The notes below the pieces were generated by a model that saw nothing but the letters and a program-made list of their open reading frames with translations, had not been told where the DNA came from and made no database searches. DNA of 64,000 bases. It comes from Thermovenabulum sp049723235 (GTDB taxonomy: Bacteria > Bacillota > Thermosediminibacteria > Thermosediminibacterales > Thermosediminibacteraceae). A program made the position numbers and the translations under genes. Shown here piece after piece: positions 16,897 to 24,898 of this stretch. The stretch lies in contig NZ_JBNARB010000010.1 in the NCBI RefSeq assembly GCF_049723235.1, positions 8,738-72,737 on the forward strand. Reading direction: 5' to 3'. Every line of letters begins with the position of its first letter. Positions within the stretch are counted from its first letter, which is position 1.

Positions 16897-18000
16897 TTAT
16901 GCATTGGCTTCTTCTAATATCTCCTTGAGAGCTTCAATAAATTTATTATTTTCTTCTCTTTTCCCCACCGAAACCCTTAAAGAAAATTTTAATGCTTCGC
17001 TGTTATAAATCCTCACCAATATTCCTCTTTTTACAAGTTCCTCAAAAACTTTTTTCGCTTCAATATTTGATTCTAACAAAATAAAATTTGTAGAAGTAGT
17101 AAATATCCTGATATTTTTTATGTTCATCAATTCCTCTATCATTCTGTCCCTTTCTTTTATTATTTCACCAATATTATTTAAAAATCTTTCCCTGTTTTTT
17201 AATATCAGTGAAGCAGCAGTCTGAGAAAAAAGGTTTACATTGAACGGAAGTTTGACCCTAAAAAGTTCTCTAATTATTTCTTTGTTTCCCAGCGCATAGC
17301 CTATTCTTAAGCCGGCTATGGAAAAAATTTTTGACATCGTTCTTATGATAATCAAATTTTCATGTTCAAAGATCATATCCCGGTAAGTTTTACCGCCAAA
17401 TTCAAAATACGCCTCATCAATGCATATTATCCCATCAAAGCTTTCAATTATTTCTTTTACTGCCTCTTCATTAAAATAATCACCCGTAGGGTTGTTCGGA
17501 GAACAAATAAACATTACTTTGTTTTTGGTTCCCATCGAATCTTTTTTTAATCTATCATAATATTCATTTAAATCAATATCGAATCTATAAAATTCTTTGT
17601 CTTTTATTTTTACTAATGGAATATTAATAACCTCTGCCCCCGAAATTTTTGCAAAAACCTCATAGCTGGGAAAGGTAGGTGAAAAAATATAAACTTTACT
17701 TTCCGGTCCGGCAAAGGCAAAATTGATATCGGCTATTATTTCATCAGCCCCATTTCCTATAAATATTTGCTCTTTTTCTAAGCCGCAGTATTCAGATAAT
17801 AACTTTCTTAACTCATCAGAATTCGGATCATTGTATAAATTAAAGGGTTTATTTTTTACTTCTTTAAAGATTTCATCCTTTAAATCATCCGGCACATCAA
17901 AATAAGATTCGTTGGCATTTAGTTTAATCATAAAATCAGGTCTTTCTTCAAAAAAGGGTTCTATCTCGTATATTTCTTTTCTCAGGTATCTGGTAGTCAA
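16897..18000 (-). CDS. hisC: Histidinol-phosphate aminotransferase (class I/II)
   Basis: 367-residue PLP aminotransferase of the HisC group, which makes histidinol phosphate from imidazole-acetol phosphate. KLNANES near the N-terminus, IFIGNGADEII, SPNNPTGDYF, CIDEAYFEF and the PLP-lysine segment TMSKIFSIAGLRIGYA are all present. The start is TTG at 18000 with GGAGG six bases upstream; an in-frame ATG at 18033 lacks a ribosome site. It stands alone, not in a his operon, so a broader role (for example threonine-phosphate decarboxylase-like CobD in the nearby cobalamin cluster) is possible. Confidence 0.8.
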   Translation of the reverse strand: MTTRYLRKEIYEIEPFFEERPDFMIKLNANESYFDVPDDLKDEIFKEVKNKPFNLYNDPNSDELRKLLSEYCGLEKEQIFIGNGADEIIADINFAFAGPESKVYIFSPTFPSYEVFAKISGAEVINIPLVKIKDKEFYRFDIDLNEYYDRLKKDSMGTKNKVMFICSPNNPTGDYFNEEAVKEIIESFDGIICIDEAYFEFGGKTYRDMIFEHENLIIIRTMSKIFSIAGLRIGYALGNKEIIRELFRVKLPFNVNLFSQTAASLILKNRERFLNNIGEIIKERDRMIEELMNIKNIRIFTTSTNFILLESNIEAKKVFEELVKRGILVRIYNSEALKFSLRVSVGKREENNKFIEALKEILEEANA

Positions 18001-18046
18001 ACTATTTCCTCCTTTTCTTGTATATTTATGCATATACTTTTGCGGT

Positions 18047-18076
18047 ACTATATCATATTAAATTATTTTGAGTCAA
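18047..18076 (-). promoter_or_regulatory. Promoter of hisC
   Basis: Minus-strand TTGACT (18071-18076), 18-base spacer, TATAGT (18047-18052). Confidence 0.7.
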
Positions 18077-18167
18077 TACTAAAAATAAAGTTGACATTAA
18101 TCTTTATAATAATAAACTTGTTTGATATAATTAACTGGAAAACTTTTAAAGAAGGGATGGGATTAAT

Positions 18168-18392
18168 TTGAAAGAAAAAGTTCAAGAAGTATTAAATAAA
18201 ATTCGTCCATCTCTGCAAGCTGACGGCGGAGATGTAGAACTTGTGGATGTGGATGAAAAAGAAGGAATAGTAAAGGTAAGATTAACGGGTAGCTGTTTTG
18301 GTTGTCCTTTTTCAACAATGACTTTAAAAAATGGAATCGAACAAATTTTGAAGGAAGAAATTCCACAGGTAAAGGAAGTGAAAGCGGTATAA
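18168..18392 (+). CDS. nfuA: NFU-domain iron-sulfur scaffold protein
   Basis: 74-residue stand-alone NifU C-terminal domain: IRPSLQADGGDVELVDVDE then GSCFGCPFSTMTLKNGIEQIL, with the cluster-binding C43-x-x-C46. It assembles or carries Fe-S clusters. TTG start with a GAAGGGATGGG region upstream. Transcribed divergently from hisC, with TATAAT at 18126-18131 as a likely -10. Confidence 0.9.
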   Translation: MKEKVQEVLNKIRPSLQADGGDVELVDVDEKEGIVKVRLTGSCFGCPFSTMTLKNGIEQILKEEIPQVKEVKAV

Positions 18393-18396
18393 TTAA

Positions 18397-18426
18397 AGGG
18401 AGTACGGTACATTCACCGTACTCCCT
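18397..18426. terminator. Bidirectional terminator between nfuA and cobC
   Basis: AGGGAGTACGG and CCGTACTCCCT pair around an 8-base loop, placed between two converging genes. Confidence 0.8.
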
Positions 18427-19048
18427 ATTTTAAATGACATGTATCATTTATTTTCACAATAAAAGCATTCTTTTTAATATCTCCATCATCTTCCACCACA
18501 ATCTCCGTAATAGAAGCATTTCCTATTTTTATTTTAAAAAAGGCTTCGGTATTTATCCCCAGTATAGCGGATATCACAGCTTTAATTGGACCTCCGTGGG
18601 TCACCACGAGGATATTTTTATTTCCCTTGTGGGATCTTGCCATTTCCGAAAGTATATAATCCACCCTATTTATTAACTCTGAAAGGCTTTCTCCTCCAAG
18701 TGGTTGTAAACAAAACGGATTATTAAGCCATTCAGTATATTCGTCTTTTTCTTCCTTCATAAGCTCTTCATAGGTTTTACCTTCCCATTTTCCAAAACAC
18801 AACTCCCTTAAAAGAGGGGTTATCACTACTTTTTTATTGTGAAAATTATTTATTATTTTTGCTGTATTTAAAGCTCTCATAAGATCACTGGAGTAAATTG
18901 CTTCAATATTTTCCTCCCGAAACACATTAGCTAATCTCCAGGCCTGTTGCTCCCCTTCTTTACTAAGAGGAATATCCAGCTGCCCCTGATAGCGGGTTTC
19001 TTTGTTCCATAAGGTCTCTCCATGTCTTATAAGAAAAATTCTCGGCAT
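18425..19048 (-). CDS. cobC: Alpha-ribazole phosphatase / histidine phosphatase family
   Basis: 207 residues of the phosphoglycerate-mutase superfamily: IFLIRHGETLWN with the catalytic His, SDLMRALNTA, and VVTHGGPIKAV. Position as the last gene of the cobalamin cluster argues for CobC, which dephosphorylates alpha-ribazole phosphate in nucleotide-loop assembly. Confidence 0.82.
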   Translation of the reverse strand: MPRIFLIRHGETLWNKETRYQGQLDIPLSKEGEQQAWRLANVFREENIEAIYSSDLMRALNTAKIINNFHNKKVVITPLLRELCFGKWEGKTYEELMKEEKDEYTEWLNNPFCLQPLGGESLSELINRVDYILSEMARSHKGNKNILVVTHGGPIKAVISAILGINTEAFFKIKIGNASITEIVVEDDGDIKKNAFIVKINDTCHLK

Positions 19049-19071
19049 ATTATTTCACCCATTCCACAATT

Positions 19072-19803
19072 TTATTTATATAACAGCATTAAAATCAATA
19101 AAGAAAATATTTCTCCAAACTCGTTCAAAGCTCCATAAGTATCCCCGGTCATTCCTTTTAATTCCTTCATTATGTAAAAACTAAAAATAAGACCCGAAAA
19201 AATTAATGCCGTTAAGAAGTAAAATACTTTTAATTTCAAAATTATGCCGCAAATAATAACGCATATGAATGAAGATATAAAAAATCTTATCCTACCTTTT
19301 CCGCAATTAAAAGCTTTGCCCAGGCCTTTTTCCCTTAAATACGGAAAGAAAACGATACCAAAACTAATAAGCCATCTTCCGGCAACCGGTACAATTATTA
19401 ATAATAGGGGATTTTCTTTTAATATAGATAAAATCCCTGAAAATTTTAAAAGAAAATCAAGAACTATTGCAATTACTCCAAAAGCACCGACCCGGCTATC
19501 TTTCATTATTTCCAGCTTTTTTTCCCTTTCTTTTCCACTGAAAATACCGTCAGAAGTATCCGCAAGCCCATCCAAGTGGATACCACCCGTAATAACGGTT
19601 TCTGCAGTTAAAATTAATGCACAAAGGAAAGATTCTTCCAGTAATCCTTTTAATGCAAAAAAAATTGCATATAAAATGCCCCCAATAAATGCACCGATTA
19701 AAGGAAAAAAACACACCGAGCGCTGTAAATCTTTTTCGGTGATTGGCGTTTTTAAAAATTGAGGAAATCGGGTTAAAAACAAAAGAGCGGTATAAACAGG
19801 CAA
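19072..19803 (-). CDS. cobS: Adenosylcobinamide-GDP ribazoletransferase (cobalamin synthase)
   Basis: About 243-residue polytopic membrane enzyme joining adenosylcobinamide-GDP to alpha-ribazole. FLTRFP near the start, then GGIHLDGLADTSDGIFSGKEREKKLEIMKDSRVGAFG split over the conserved Asp-rich motif, and GMTGDTYGALNE near the C-terminus are diagnostic. A TTG at 19803 sits 8 bases after GAGG; the upstream GTG at 19812 overlaps that site. Confidence 0.93.
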   Translation of the reverse strand: MPVYTALLFLTRFPQFLKTPITEKDLQRSVCFFPLIGAFIGGILYAIFFALKGLLEESFLCALILTAETVITGGIHLDGLADTSDGIFSGKEREKKLEIMKDSRVGAFGVIAIVLDFLLKFSGILSILKENPLLLIIVPVAGRWLISFGIVFFPYLREKGLGKAFNCGKGRIRFFISSFICVIICGIILKLKVFYFLTALIFSGLIFSFYIMKELKGMTGDTYGALNEFGEIFSLLILMLLYK

Positions 19804-19814
19804 AGATACCACCT

Positions 19815-20369
19815 CTATTTAATCTTTAAAGGAATACCCGAAACCATAAAATAGACTTCTTCTGAAGCTTCAGCAATTCTTTGATTGGCTTCACCCAGCA
19901 AGTCTCTGTAAAATCTTGCTAATGGGTATTCGGGAACAATCCCTAAACCCACTTCATTTGAGACTATTATAAACTTTGCATTTAACTTTCTCGCGTTTTT
20001 AAGCATTTCTTCTAATTCTTGTAAAAATTCTCCCCGGATTCTTTCCTGTAAAAATATATCTTCAGAAAAATCTTTTAAAATCCAGTTTGAAGTATAAAGA
20101 GCTATACAGTCTAATAATACGAATTTTAAGTCGTTAATATAATTTTCTTTTGTTATTTTTTCCAACACCTTAGAAACGTAAAGGGGTTCTTCAATGGTTA
20201 TCCAGTTATAGGGTCTTCTTTTTTTATGATTCTCTATTCTTTTCTCCATTTCTTCATCTTTTGCTTCAGCGGTAGCAATATATATTACCCTGCCGTCAGT
20301 ATCTCTTGCCAATTTTTCCGCAAAAGAGCTTTTCCCGCTTCTTGCCCCTCCGGTGATAAAAATTATCAT
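19815..20369 (-). CDS. cobU: Adenosylcobinamide kinase / guanylyltransferase
   Basis: 184 residues with a P-loop at the extreme N-terminus (FITGGARSGKSSFAEKLA), IYIATAEAKDEEMEKRI with the guanylylated-His region ENHKKRRP, and the C-terminal VSNEVGLGIVPEYPLARFYR. It phosphorylates cobinamide and adds GMP. Ends 12 bases before cobS. Confidence 0.94.
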   Translation of the reverse strand: MIIFITGGARSGKSSFAEKLARDTDGRVIYIATAEAKDEEMEKRIENHKKRRPYNWITIEEPLYVSKVLEKITKENYINDLKFVLLDCIALYTSNWILKDFSEDIFLQERIRGEFLQELEEMLKNARKLNAKFIIVSNEVGLGIVPEYPLARFYRDLLGEANQRIAEASEEVYFMVSGIPLKIK

Positions 20370-20388
20370 CTTTTAATCCTCCCGAAGC

Positions 20389-21420
20389 TTATGAAAAATC
20401 TATTTTTTTATTTTTTATCAATAGATACAGAAAGAAAGGCCCACCCACCAAAGCTGTAATTATACCTACAGGCATTTCAGATGGAGCTATAATCACCCTT
20501 GAAAGAGTATCCATCACCATGAGGTAAAGTCCGCCAAATAAAGCAGAAAAAACGTATAGATTTCTATGGTCCGGGCCTATTATCAATCTTGAAATATGGG
20601 GTATAATGAGACCCACAAACCCAATTATACCACAAAAAGCAACTGCGGAAGCGGTAAGTAGAGAAGCTGAAATCAAACATAGTTTTTTTAATAATTCCAC
20701 ATCCACTCCGGTGAAAAAAGCGGTTTCTTCACCCAACTGCAAGACGTTCAGTCCTCTTAAAATAAAAAAACCCGCTAAAAATCCTGTTATTCCATAAGGA
20801 AGGTTAATAATCACTTCCTTCCATCCCTGATAAGAAAAGCTGCCCAGATGCCAGAAATAAATGTTTTTTAATTTTTCTCCTGAAGCATACATAAGAAACG
20901 ACACGATAGCGGAAAGAAAACTGCTAACAGCAATTCCCGAAAGCAAAATCGAAAATGAAAGGGTTTTTCCACCAATTCGTGCTATAGACCATACGAGAAA
21001 TACTGCAAAAAGAGCACCAAGAAAAGAAAAAAAAGGGGTCGCGTTCATTCCCAGAAAATTCATACCTTGAAAATACAAAATAGCCAACGAAGCCCCTAAG
21101 GACGCTCCCGATGACGCCCCAATCACGTAAGGATCGGTTAAAGGGTTCCTGAACATTCCCTGATAAATTACTCCTGCACAGGAAAGTTCAGCCCCCACAA
21201 GAAAAGAAAGTATTATCCTGGGAAGCCTGAAATTAAGTATTATAACTTTTTCCGCAAAAGTAAAGTTATATTCTCTTTTAGTAAATAAAGATAACAGGAT
21301 AAGGGGTATCTTTTTTTCCGGTATATAAAAGGCACCCATGCTTATGGAAATTACGCTTCCCAGGAAAATTAATAATAATAGTAGAAAATATATATACTTT
21401 TTCGATATTTTACGGAACAT
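20389..21420 (-). CDS. btuC: Cobalamin/corrinoid ABC transporter permease (FecCD/BtuC family)
   Basis: 343 residues with about ten transmembrane segments. Family motifs: RLPRIILSFLVGAELSCAGV, YQGMFRNPLTDPYVIGASSGA, and the EAA-like region FVGLIIPHISRLIIGPDHR. Role in corrinoid import is inferred from the B12 riboswitch and cob neighbours; iron-siderophore transport is the usual alternative for this family. No ATP-binding subunit follows. Confidence 0.85.
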   Translation of the reverse strand: MFRKISKKYIYFLLLLLIFLGSVISISMGAFYIPEKKIPLILLSLFTKREYNFTFAEKVIILNFRLPRIILSFLVGAELSCAGVIYQGMFRNPLTDPYVIGASSGASLGASLAILYFQGMNFLGMNATPFFSFLGALFAVFLVWSIARIGGKTLSFSILLSGIAVSSFLSAIVSFLMYASGEKLKNIYFWHLGSFSYQGWKEVIINLPYGITGFLAGFFILRGLNVLQLGEETAFFTGVDVELLKKLCLISASLLTASAVAFCGIIGFVGLIIPHISRLIIGPDHRNLYVFSALFGGLYLMVMDTLSRVIIAPSEMPVGIITALVGGPFFLYLLIKNKKIDFS

Positions 21421-21435
21421 CTTCCCCTCCGGTAC

Positions 21436-22404
21436 TTATTTAAAAATCTCTGGATGTATTATTTTTGCAAATTGTTCCAACCCATCCACTAATCTCGGTG
21501 TTGGTCTTTGTATAATATTTTCATCCACGTAAAATACCTTGTCATTTTTAACTGCATTGATATTGCTCCAACCGGGTCTTTTAACAATATCTTCTTTTGT
21601 CTGTTCATTTGTACCGTTAGTACCGTGATGAGAAAATATTATAATATCAGGGTTCTTGGCTATTATTACTTCCTGTCCATAAACAGGATAAGGCTTATCC
21701 GAATCGCTTGCAATATTTTTCCCACCTGCTTTGGTTATAAGGTCATCCACAAAAGTCCCCGGCCCGACAGTGGTAATGGGTGAAGGCCATAATTCGTAAA
21801 ATACTGTAGGTTTTTTATCTTCAGGTAAAGATGAAACTTTTTCTTTTACGGCATCTATTCTCTTTTTCAGAGAATCTACAAGTTCAATAGCATTCTTTTC
21901 TCTTCCGGTGGCTTTCCCTACGAGAATCAAGCTATCAAGCATGTCTTCGAGATTTTTCGGTTCCAGCACTATTACCGGTATTTTCAATTCTTCTAATCTT
22001 TTCACAGGCTTTTCATGCATGGTTGTGGCAAGTACAAGATCCGGATTTAGTGATATTATTTTTTCAATATTAGGATTTGAAAAATCTCCTATTTTCTCTT
22101 TACTTTTCGCTTCTTCGGGATAATCACAATAGTTTGTAACACCTACAACCTTATCGCCTAAACCCAAGGCAAATAATATTTCCGTATTGCTGGGCGATAA
22201 AGAAATTATCCTTAAGGGTTCCTTTTCGATCTTAACCTCCCTGCCAAGGCTGTCTTTTAACGTTACGGGAAAAGGCCCATTATTAGAATTTAAATTTTGT
22301 GAATTATTATTGCTGTTTTTGCTACAACCGGACAAAGCAACTACAATAATTGCTGCAACCAACAAAATTGTTAAGAGATTTTTGGTAATTATTTTGTTTT
22401 TCAC
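21436..22404 (-). CDS. btuF: Corrinoid ABC transporter substrate-binding lipoprotein
   Basis: 322 residues, a class III periplasmic-binding-protein fold (TroA superfamily). Lipoprotein signal with LLVAAIIVVALSGCSK (lipidated Cys at about 27), then a polar linker, then RIISLSPSNTEILFALGLGDKVVGVTNYCDYP, typical of BtuF. First gene after the cobalamin riboswitch. GTG start with GGAGG. Confidence 0.87.
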   Translation of the reverse strand: MKNKIITKNLLTILLVAAIIVVALSGCSKNSNNNSQNLNSNNGPFPVTLKDSLGREVKIEKEPLRIISLSPSNTEILFALGLGDKVVGVTNYCDYPEEAKSKEKIGDFSNPNIEKIISLNPDLVLATTMHEKPVKRLEELKIPVIVLEPKNLEDMLDSLILVGKATGREKNAIELVDSLKKRIDAVKEKVSSLPEDKKPTVFYELWPSPITTVGPGTFVDDLITKAGGKNIASDSDKPYPVYGQEVIIAKNPDIIIFSHHGTNGTNEQTKEDIVKRPGWSNINAVKNDKVFYVDENIIQRPTPRLVDGLEQFAKIIHPEIFK

Positions 22405-22481
22405 GTTCTTCCTCCTATCTTATTGACATATTATTCAATTTATTATTGATTCAACCTTGAAAAATTACTTTTTTCTGTAAC

Positions 22482-22521
22482 TAAAAAAAACCCAACCTTT
22501 CGGGAAGGAAAAGTTGGGTTT
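22482..22521 (-). terminator. Riboswitch-controlled terminator
   Basis: AAACCCAAC and GTTGGGTTT form the outer stem, with CCTT/AAGG inside, followed by eight T on the minus strand. Lies between the aptamer and btuF. Confidence 0.88.
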
Positions 22522-22567
22522 TTCTCCACTCATAAATGTACTCCCCCTTTCTTCCGAAGGTTCAGTA

Positions 22568-22728
22568 CAAAACTTCAGGCAGGTCTCCTGGCTCCCGGTT
22601 CATCTTTCCTGCGCCTTCCCGGGGCATAACTCCCCAGTGGCAAACTGCAGTACATCACCGGTTACAGTGGCGGGACCGCTCAGGATTTTCACCTGATTCC
22701 CTTTTAAGCAATCTGCACCTGAAGCTGT
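22568..22728 (-). ncRNA. Cobalamin (AdoCbl) riboswitch aptamer
   Basis: The minus strand has the B12 box AGCCAGGAGACCTGCC (22578-22593) and the upstream hallmark GCGGTCCCGCCACTGTAA and GCCACTGGG. It precedes btuF-btuC-cobUSC, and with the terminator it should shut down import and salvage when B12 is plentiful. Confidence 0.95.
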
Positions 22729-22755
22729 ATTCCTATTTATTTTATTCTAAAAACT

Positions 22756-22784
22756 ATTATAAGTTAATTCCCTTTTTATTACAA
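22756..22784 (-). promoter_or_regulatory. Promoter of the riboswitch-btuF transcript
   Basis: Minus-strand TTGTAA (22779-22784), 17 bases, TATAAT (22756-22761), overlapping the end of ptsI. Confidence 0.75.
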
Positions 22785-24490
22785 GTTTCTTTTATTAGTA
22801 ACCTGATTTCCTCAGGATTATCCATTAAAAGTACTTTTTCCGCCAGTTCTTTTGCTTCATCGTATTTAAAGGATCTTATTATCTTTTTGGCAAAAGGTAT
22901 TGAAGTAGCGCTCATAGAAAATTCGTCAAGCCCCAAACCCAAAAGAAGCGGTACTGCCAGGGGTTCTCCTGCCATTTCCCCGCACATTCCCGTCCACTTT
23001 CCTTCCCTGTGCGAGGCATCAATGACATTCTTTATAAGCCTTATTATAGCAGGATTAAAGGGTTCATAAAGATAGGCAATTTTTTCGTTCATTCGGTCTA
23101 CTGCCAATGTATACTGAATAAGGTCATTGGTCCCAATACTGAAAAAGTCCACTTCCTTTGCAAGAATATCCGCACACACTGCAGCAGAAGGAATTTCTAC
23201 CATTATGCCTACTTCTATATTTTCATCGAAGGCTACTTTTTCCTTTTTCAGTTCTTCCATCGCTTCTTTTAATACCCGGTTAGCTTTTCTTATCTCGTCT
23301 ATACCGGAAATCATTGGATACATAATCCTGATCTTGCCATGGGCGCTTGCTCGCAAAATCGCCCTTAATTGCACTTTAAATAAATCTTTTCTATCCAAAC
23401 ACAGCCTGATAGCTCTGAACCCTAAAAAAGGATTTAATTCTTCGGGCATTTCAAGATAGGGTAGTTTTTTATCTCCCCCTATGTCGAGGGTCCTTATTAT
23501 TACCGGCTTACCCTGCATTGCCTCAGCTACTTCTTTATAAGCTTTATATTGTTCCTCTTCCGAGGGCATGTCCTCCCTATCCATATACAAAAACTCGGTT
23601 CTATACAGGCCAATACCCTCCGCTCCATTTTCCAAAGCACCTTTAACATCTTTGGGAGTACCTATATTTGCTGATAACTCTACCCTTCTTTTTTTATCTA
23701 CAGTTTCGGCACTTAAAAAGAGAATTGCCTTCATTTCCTCTTTCATTTTTAAATACTCATCTTTTTTGTCCATGTAGTTTTTTAATGTGTCGCTATCGGG
23801 ATTAACTATTAAGATTCCGTTTATACCATCTACAATAACCAGTTCTCCGTCCTTTACTTTTTCACTGACTTCCTGCAACCCAACTACAGCAGGAATTTCC
23901 AGCGATCTTGCCATAATGGCGGTATGAGAGGTTCTGCCACCCATGTCGGTAGCAAAGGCTAACACTTTATTTTTATCCAGCTGAGCGGTATCGGAAGGGG
24001 TTAAGTCCTTAGCCAGAACAATCACCGTATCATTTAACTCCGATAAGCTTTTTATTGGGATGCCTAAAATATTCTTAATTATCCTTTCCCCTACGTCTCT
24101 AATATCCGCTGCCCTCTCTCTCATGTATTCATCTTCCATAGAAGAAAAAATATCTATATATCCTTCAATTACCGTTTTAACTGCAAATTCAGCGCATAAT
24201 TTTTCGTTTTTTATTTTCTCTTCAATCTCTGAAAATAGAACCGGGTCCTCTAAAACCATTAAATGGGCCTCGAAGATTCTGGCCTTGTCTTCTCCTAATT
24301 TTTCCAGAGCATTTTCTTTTATCCGTTGCAGTTGTTCTTTGGATAAATTTATGGATTTATTTAATTTTAGAAGTTCTGCCTCCACTTCATCCTCATTAAC
24401 CCATCTCTGTTCAACTTTTACTTCAATGTTTTTATAAATAAAAGCTTTCCCAATAGCTATACCCGGTGAAGCTGCAATACCTTTATACAT
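22757..24490 (-). CDS. ptsI: Phosphoenolpyruvate--protein phosphotransferase (PTS enzyme I)
   Basis: 577-residue enzyme I, which takes phosphate from PEP and passes it to HPr. GGRTSHTAIMARSLEIPAV carries the active His189. The PEP-binding half has GIGLYRTEFLYM, GFRAIRL, EIPSAA and SIGTNDLIQYTLAVDR, and the C-terminal catalytic Cys is in GKWTGMCGEMAG. ptsH is not adjacent. It supplies the galactitol-type PTS and the lone glucitol EIIA in this window. Confidence 0.96.
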   Translation of the reverse strand: MYKGIAASPGIAIGKAFIYKNIEVKVEQRWVNEDEVEAELLKLNKSINLSKEQLQRIKENALEKLGEDKARIFEAHLMVLEDPVLFSEIEEKIKNEKLCAEFAVKTVIEGYIDIFSSMEDEYMRERAADIRDVGERIIKNILGIPIKSLSELNDTVIVLAKDLTPSDTAQLDKNKVLAFATDMGGRTSHTAIMARSLEIPAVVGLQEVSEKVKDGELVIVDGINGILIVNPDSDTLKNYMDKKDEYLKMKEEMKAILFLSAETVDKKRRVELSANIGTPKDVKGALENGAEGIGLYRTEFLYMDREDMPSEEEQYKAYKEVAEAMQGKPVIIRTLDIGGDKKLPYLEMPEELNPFLGFRAIRLCLDRKDLFKVQLRAILRASAHGKIRIMYPMISGIDEIRKANRVLKEAMEELKKEKVAFDENIEVGIMVEIPSAAVCADILAKEVDFFSIGTNDLIQYTLAVDRMNEKIAYLYEPFNPAIIRLIKNVIDASHREGKWTGMCGEMAGEPLAVPLLLGLGLDEFSMSATSIPFAKKIIRSFKYDEAKELAEKVLLMDNPEEIRLLIKETCNKKGINL

Positions 24491-24503
24491 ATTCTCCCCC
24501 CAA

Positions 24504-24830
24504 CTATTCTTCTTTTTTTAAAATATCTTCTACCTCTTTTACAATTCGATAAGGTTTAGTAACTATTCTAATAGGCAGGGAAAGGATGAATTTTTTTAAA
24601 TCCCCTTCCAGTTCTTTTGTCATCCTGTAAGGTTTCGTCAAAATCCTCTCAATAAAGTCAAAGGCGTAGTTTTCAAGAAGTTTTTCCCTTCTTATCTCAA
24701 TTTCGCTGCCGCATTCCTCGCATTTTATCCTCTTCAAAATATTTCCTGCGTAATAAACTGTATGCGGGGTTTCTTTATTGCAATGTAGGCAAAAAAGTTC
24801 AGCCTCCATTTTCGAGGTCTTTCCATCCAT
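24504..24830 (-). CDS. Zinc-ribbon protein of unknown function
   Basis: 108 residues. An N-terminal zinc ribbon has paired CxxC motifs (CLHC near 14, CEEC near 39), followed by two similar segments RILTKPYRMTKELE and RIVTKPYRIVKEVE near 64 and 90. I do not recognise a characterised family. It begins the transcript that continues 13 bases later into ptsI, with AGGAGG before the ATG. Confidence 0.7.
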   Translation of the reverse strand: MDGKTSKMEAELFCLHCNKETPHTVYYAGNILKRIKCEECGSEIEIRREKLLENYAFDFIERILTKPYRMTKELEGDLKKFILSLPIRIVTKPYRIVKEVEDILKKEE

Positions 24831-24862
24831 ACCCCGGACCTCCTGATGATTATTATAAATAT

Positions 24863-24891
24863 ACTATAACTTTTAATTTAAAAAGTTGCAA
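24863..24891 (-). promoter_or_regulatory. Promoter of zinc-ribbon gene and ptsI
   Basis: Minus-strand TTGCAA (24886-24891), 17 bases, TATAGT (24863-24868). Confidence 0.7.
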
Positions 24892-24898
24892 CAATTTC

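Noticed and set aside
16897..18000. hisC-like gene as CobD of the cobalamin cluster
   Set aside because: It is separated from the cob operon by the plus-strand NFU gene and terminator and has its own promoter; the sequence fits HisC at least as well.
22536..23069. Plus-strand ORF of 177 codons over the riboswitch and the end of ptsI
   Set aside because: Covers a conserved cobalamin aptamer and the antisense of ptsI; no ribosome site and no recognisable domain.
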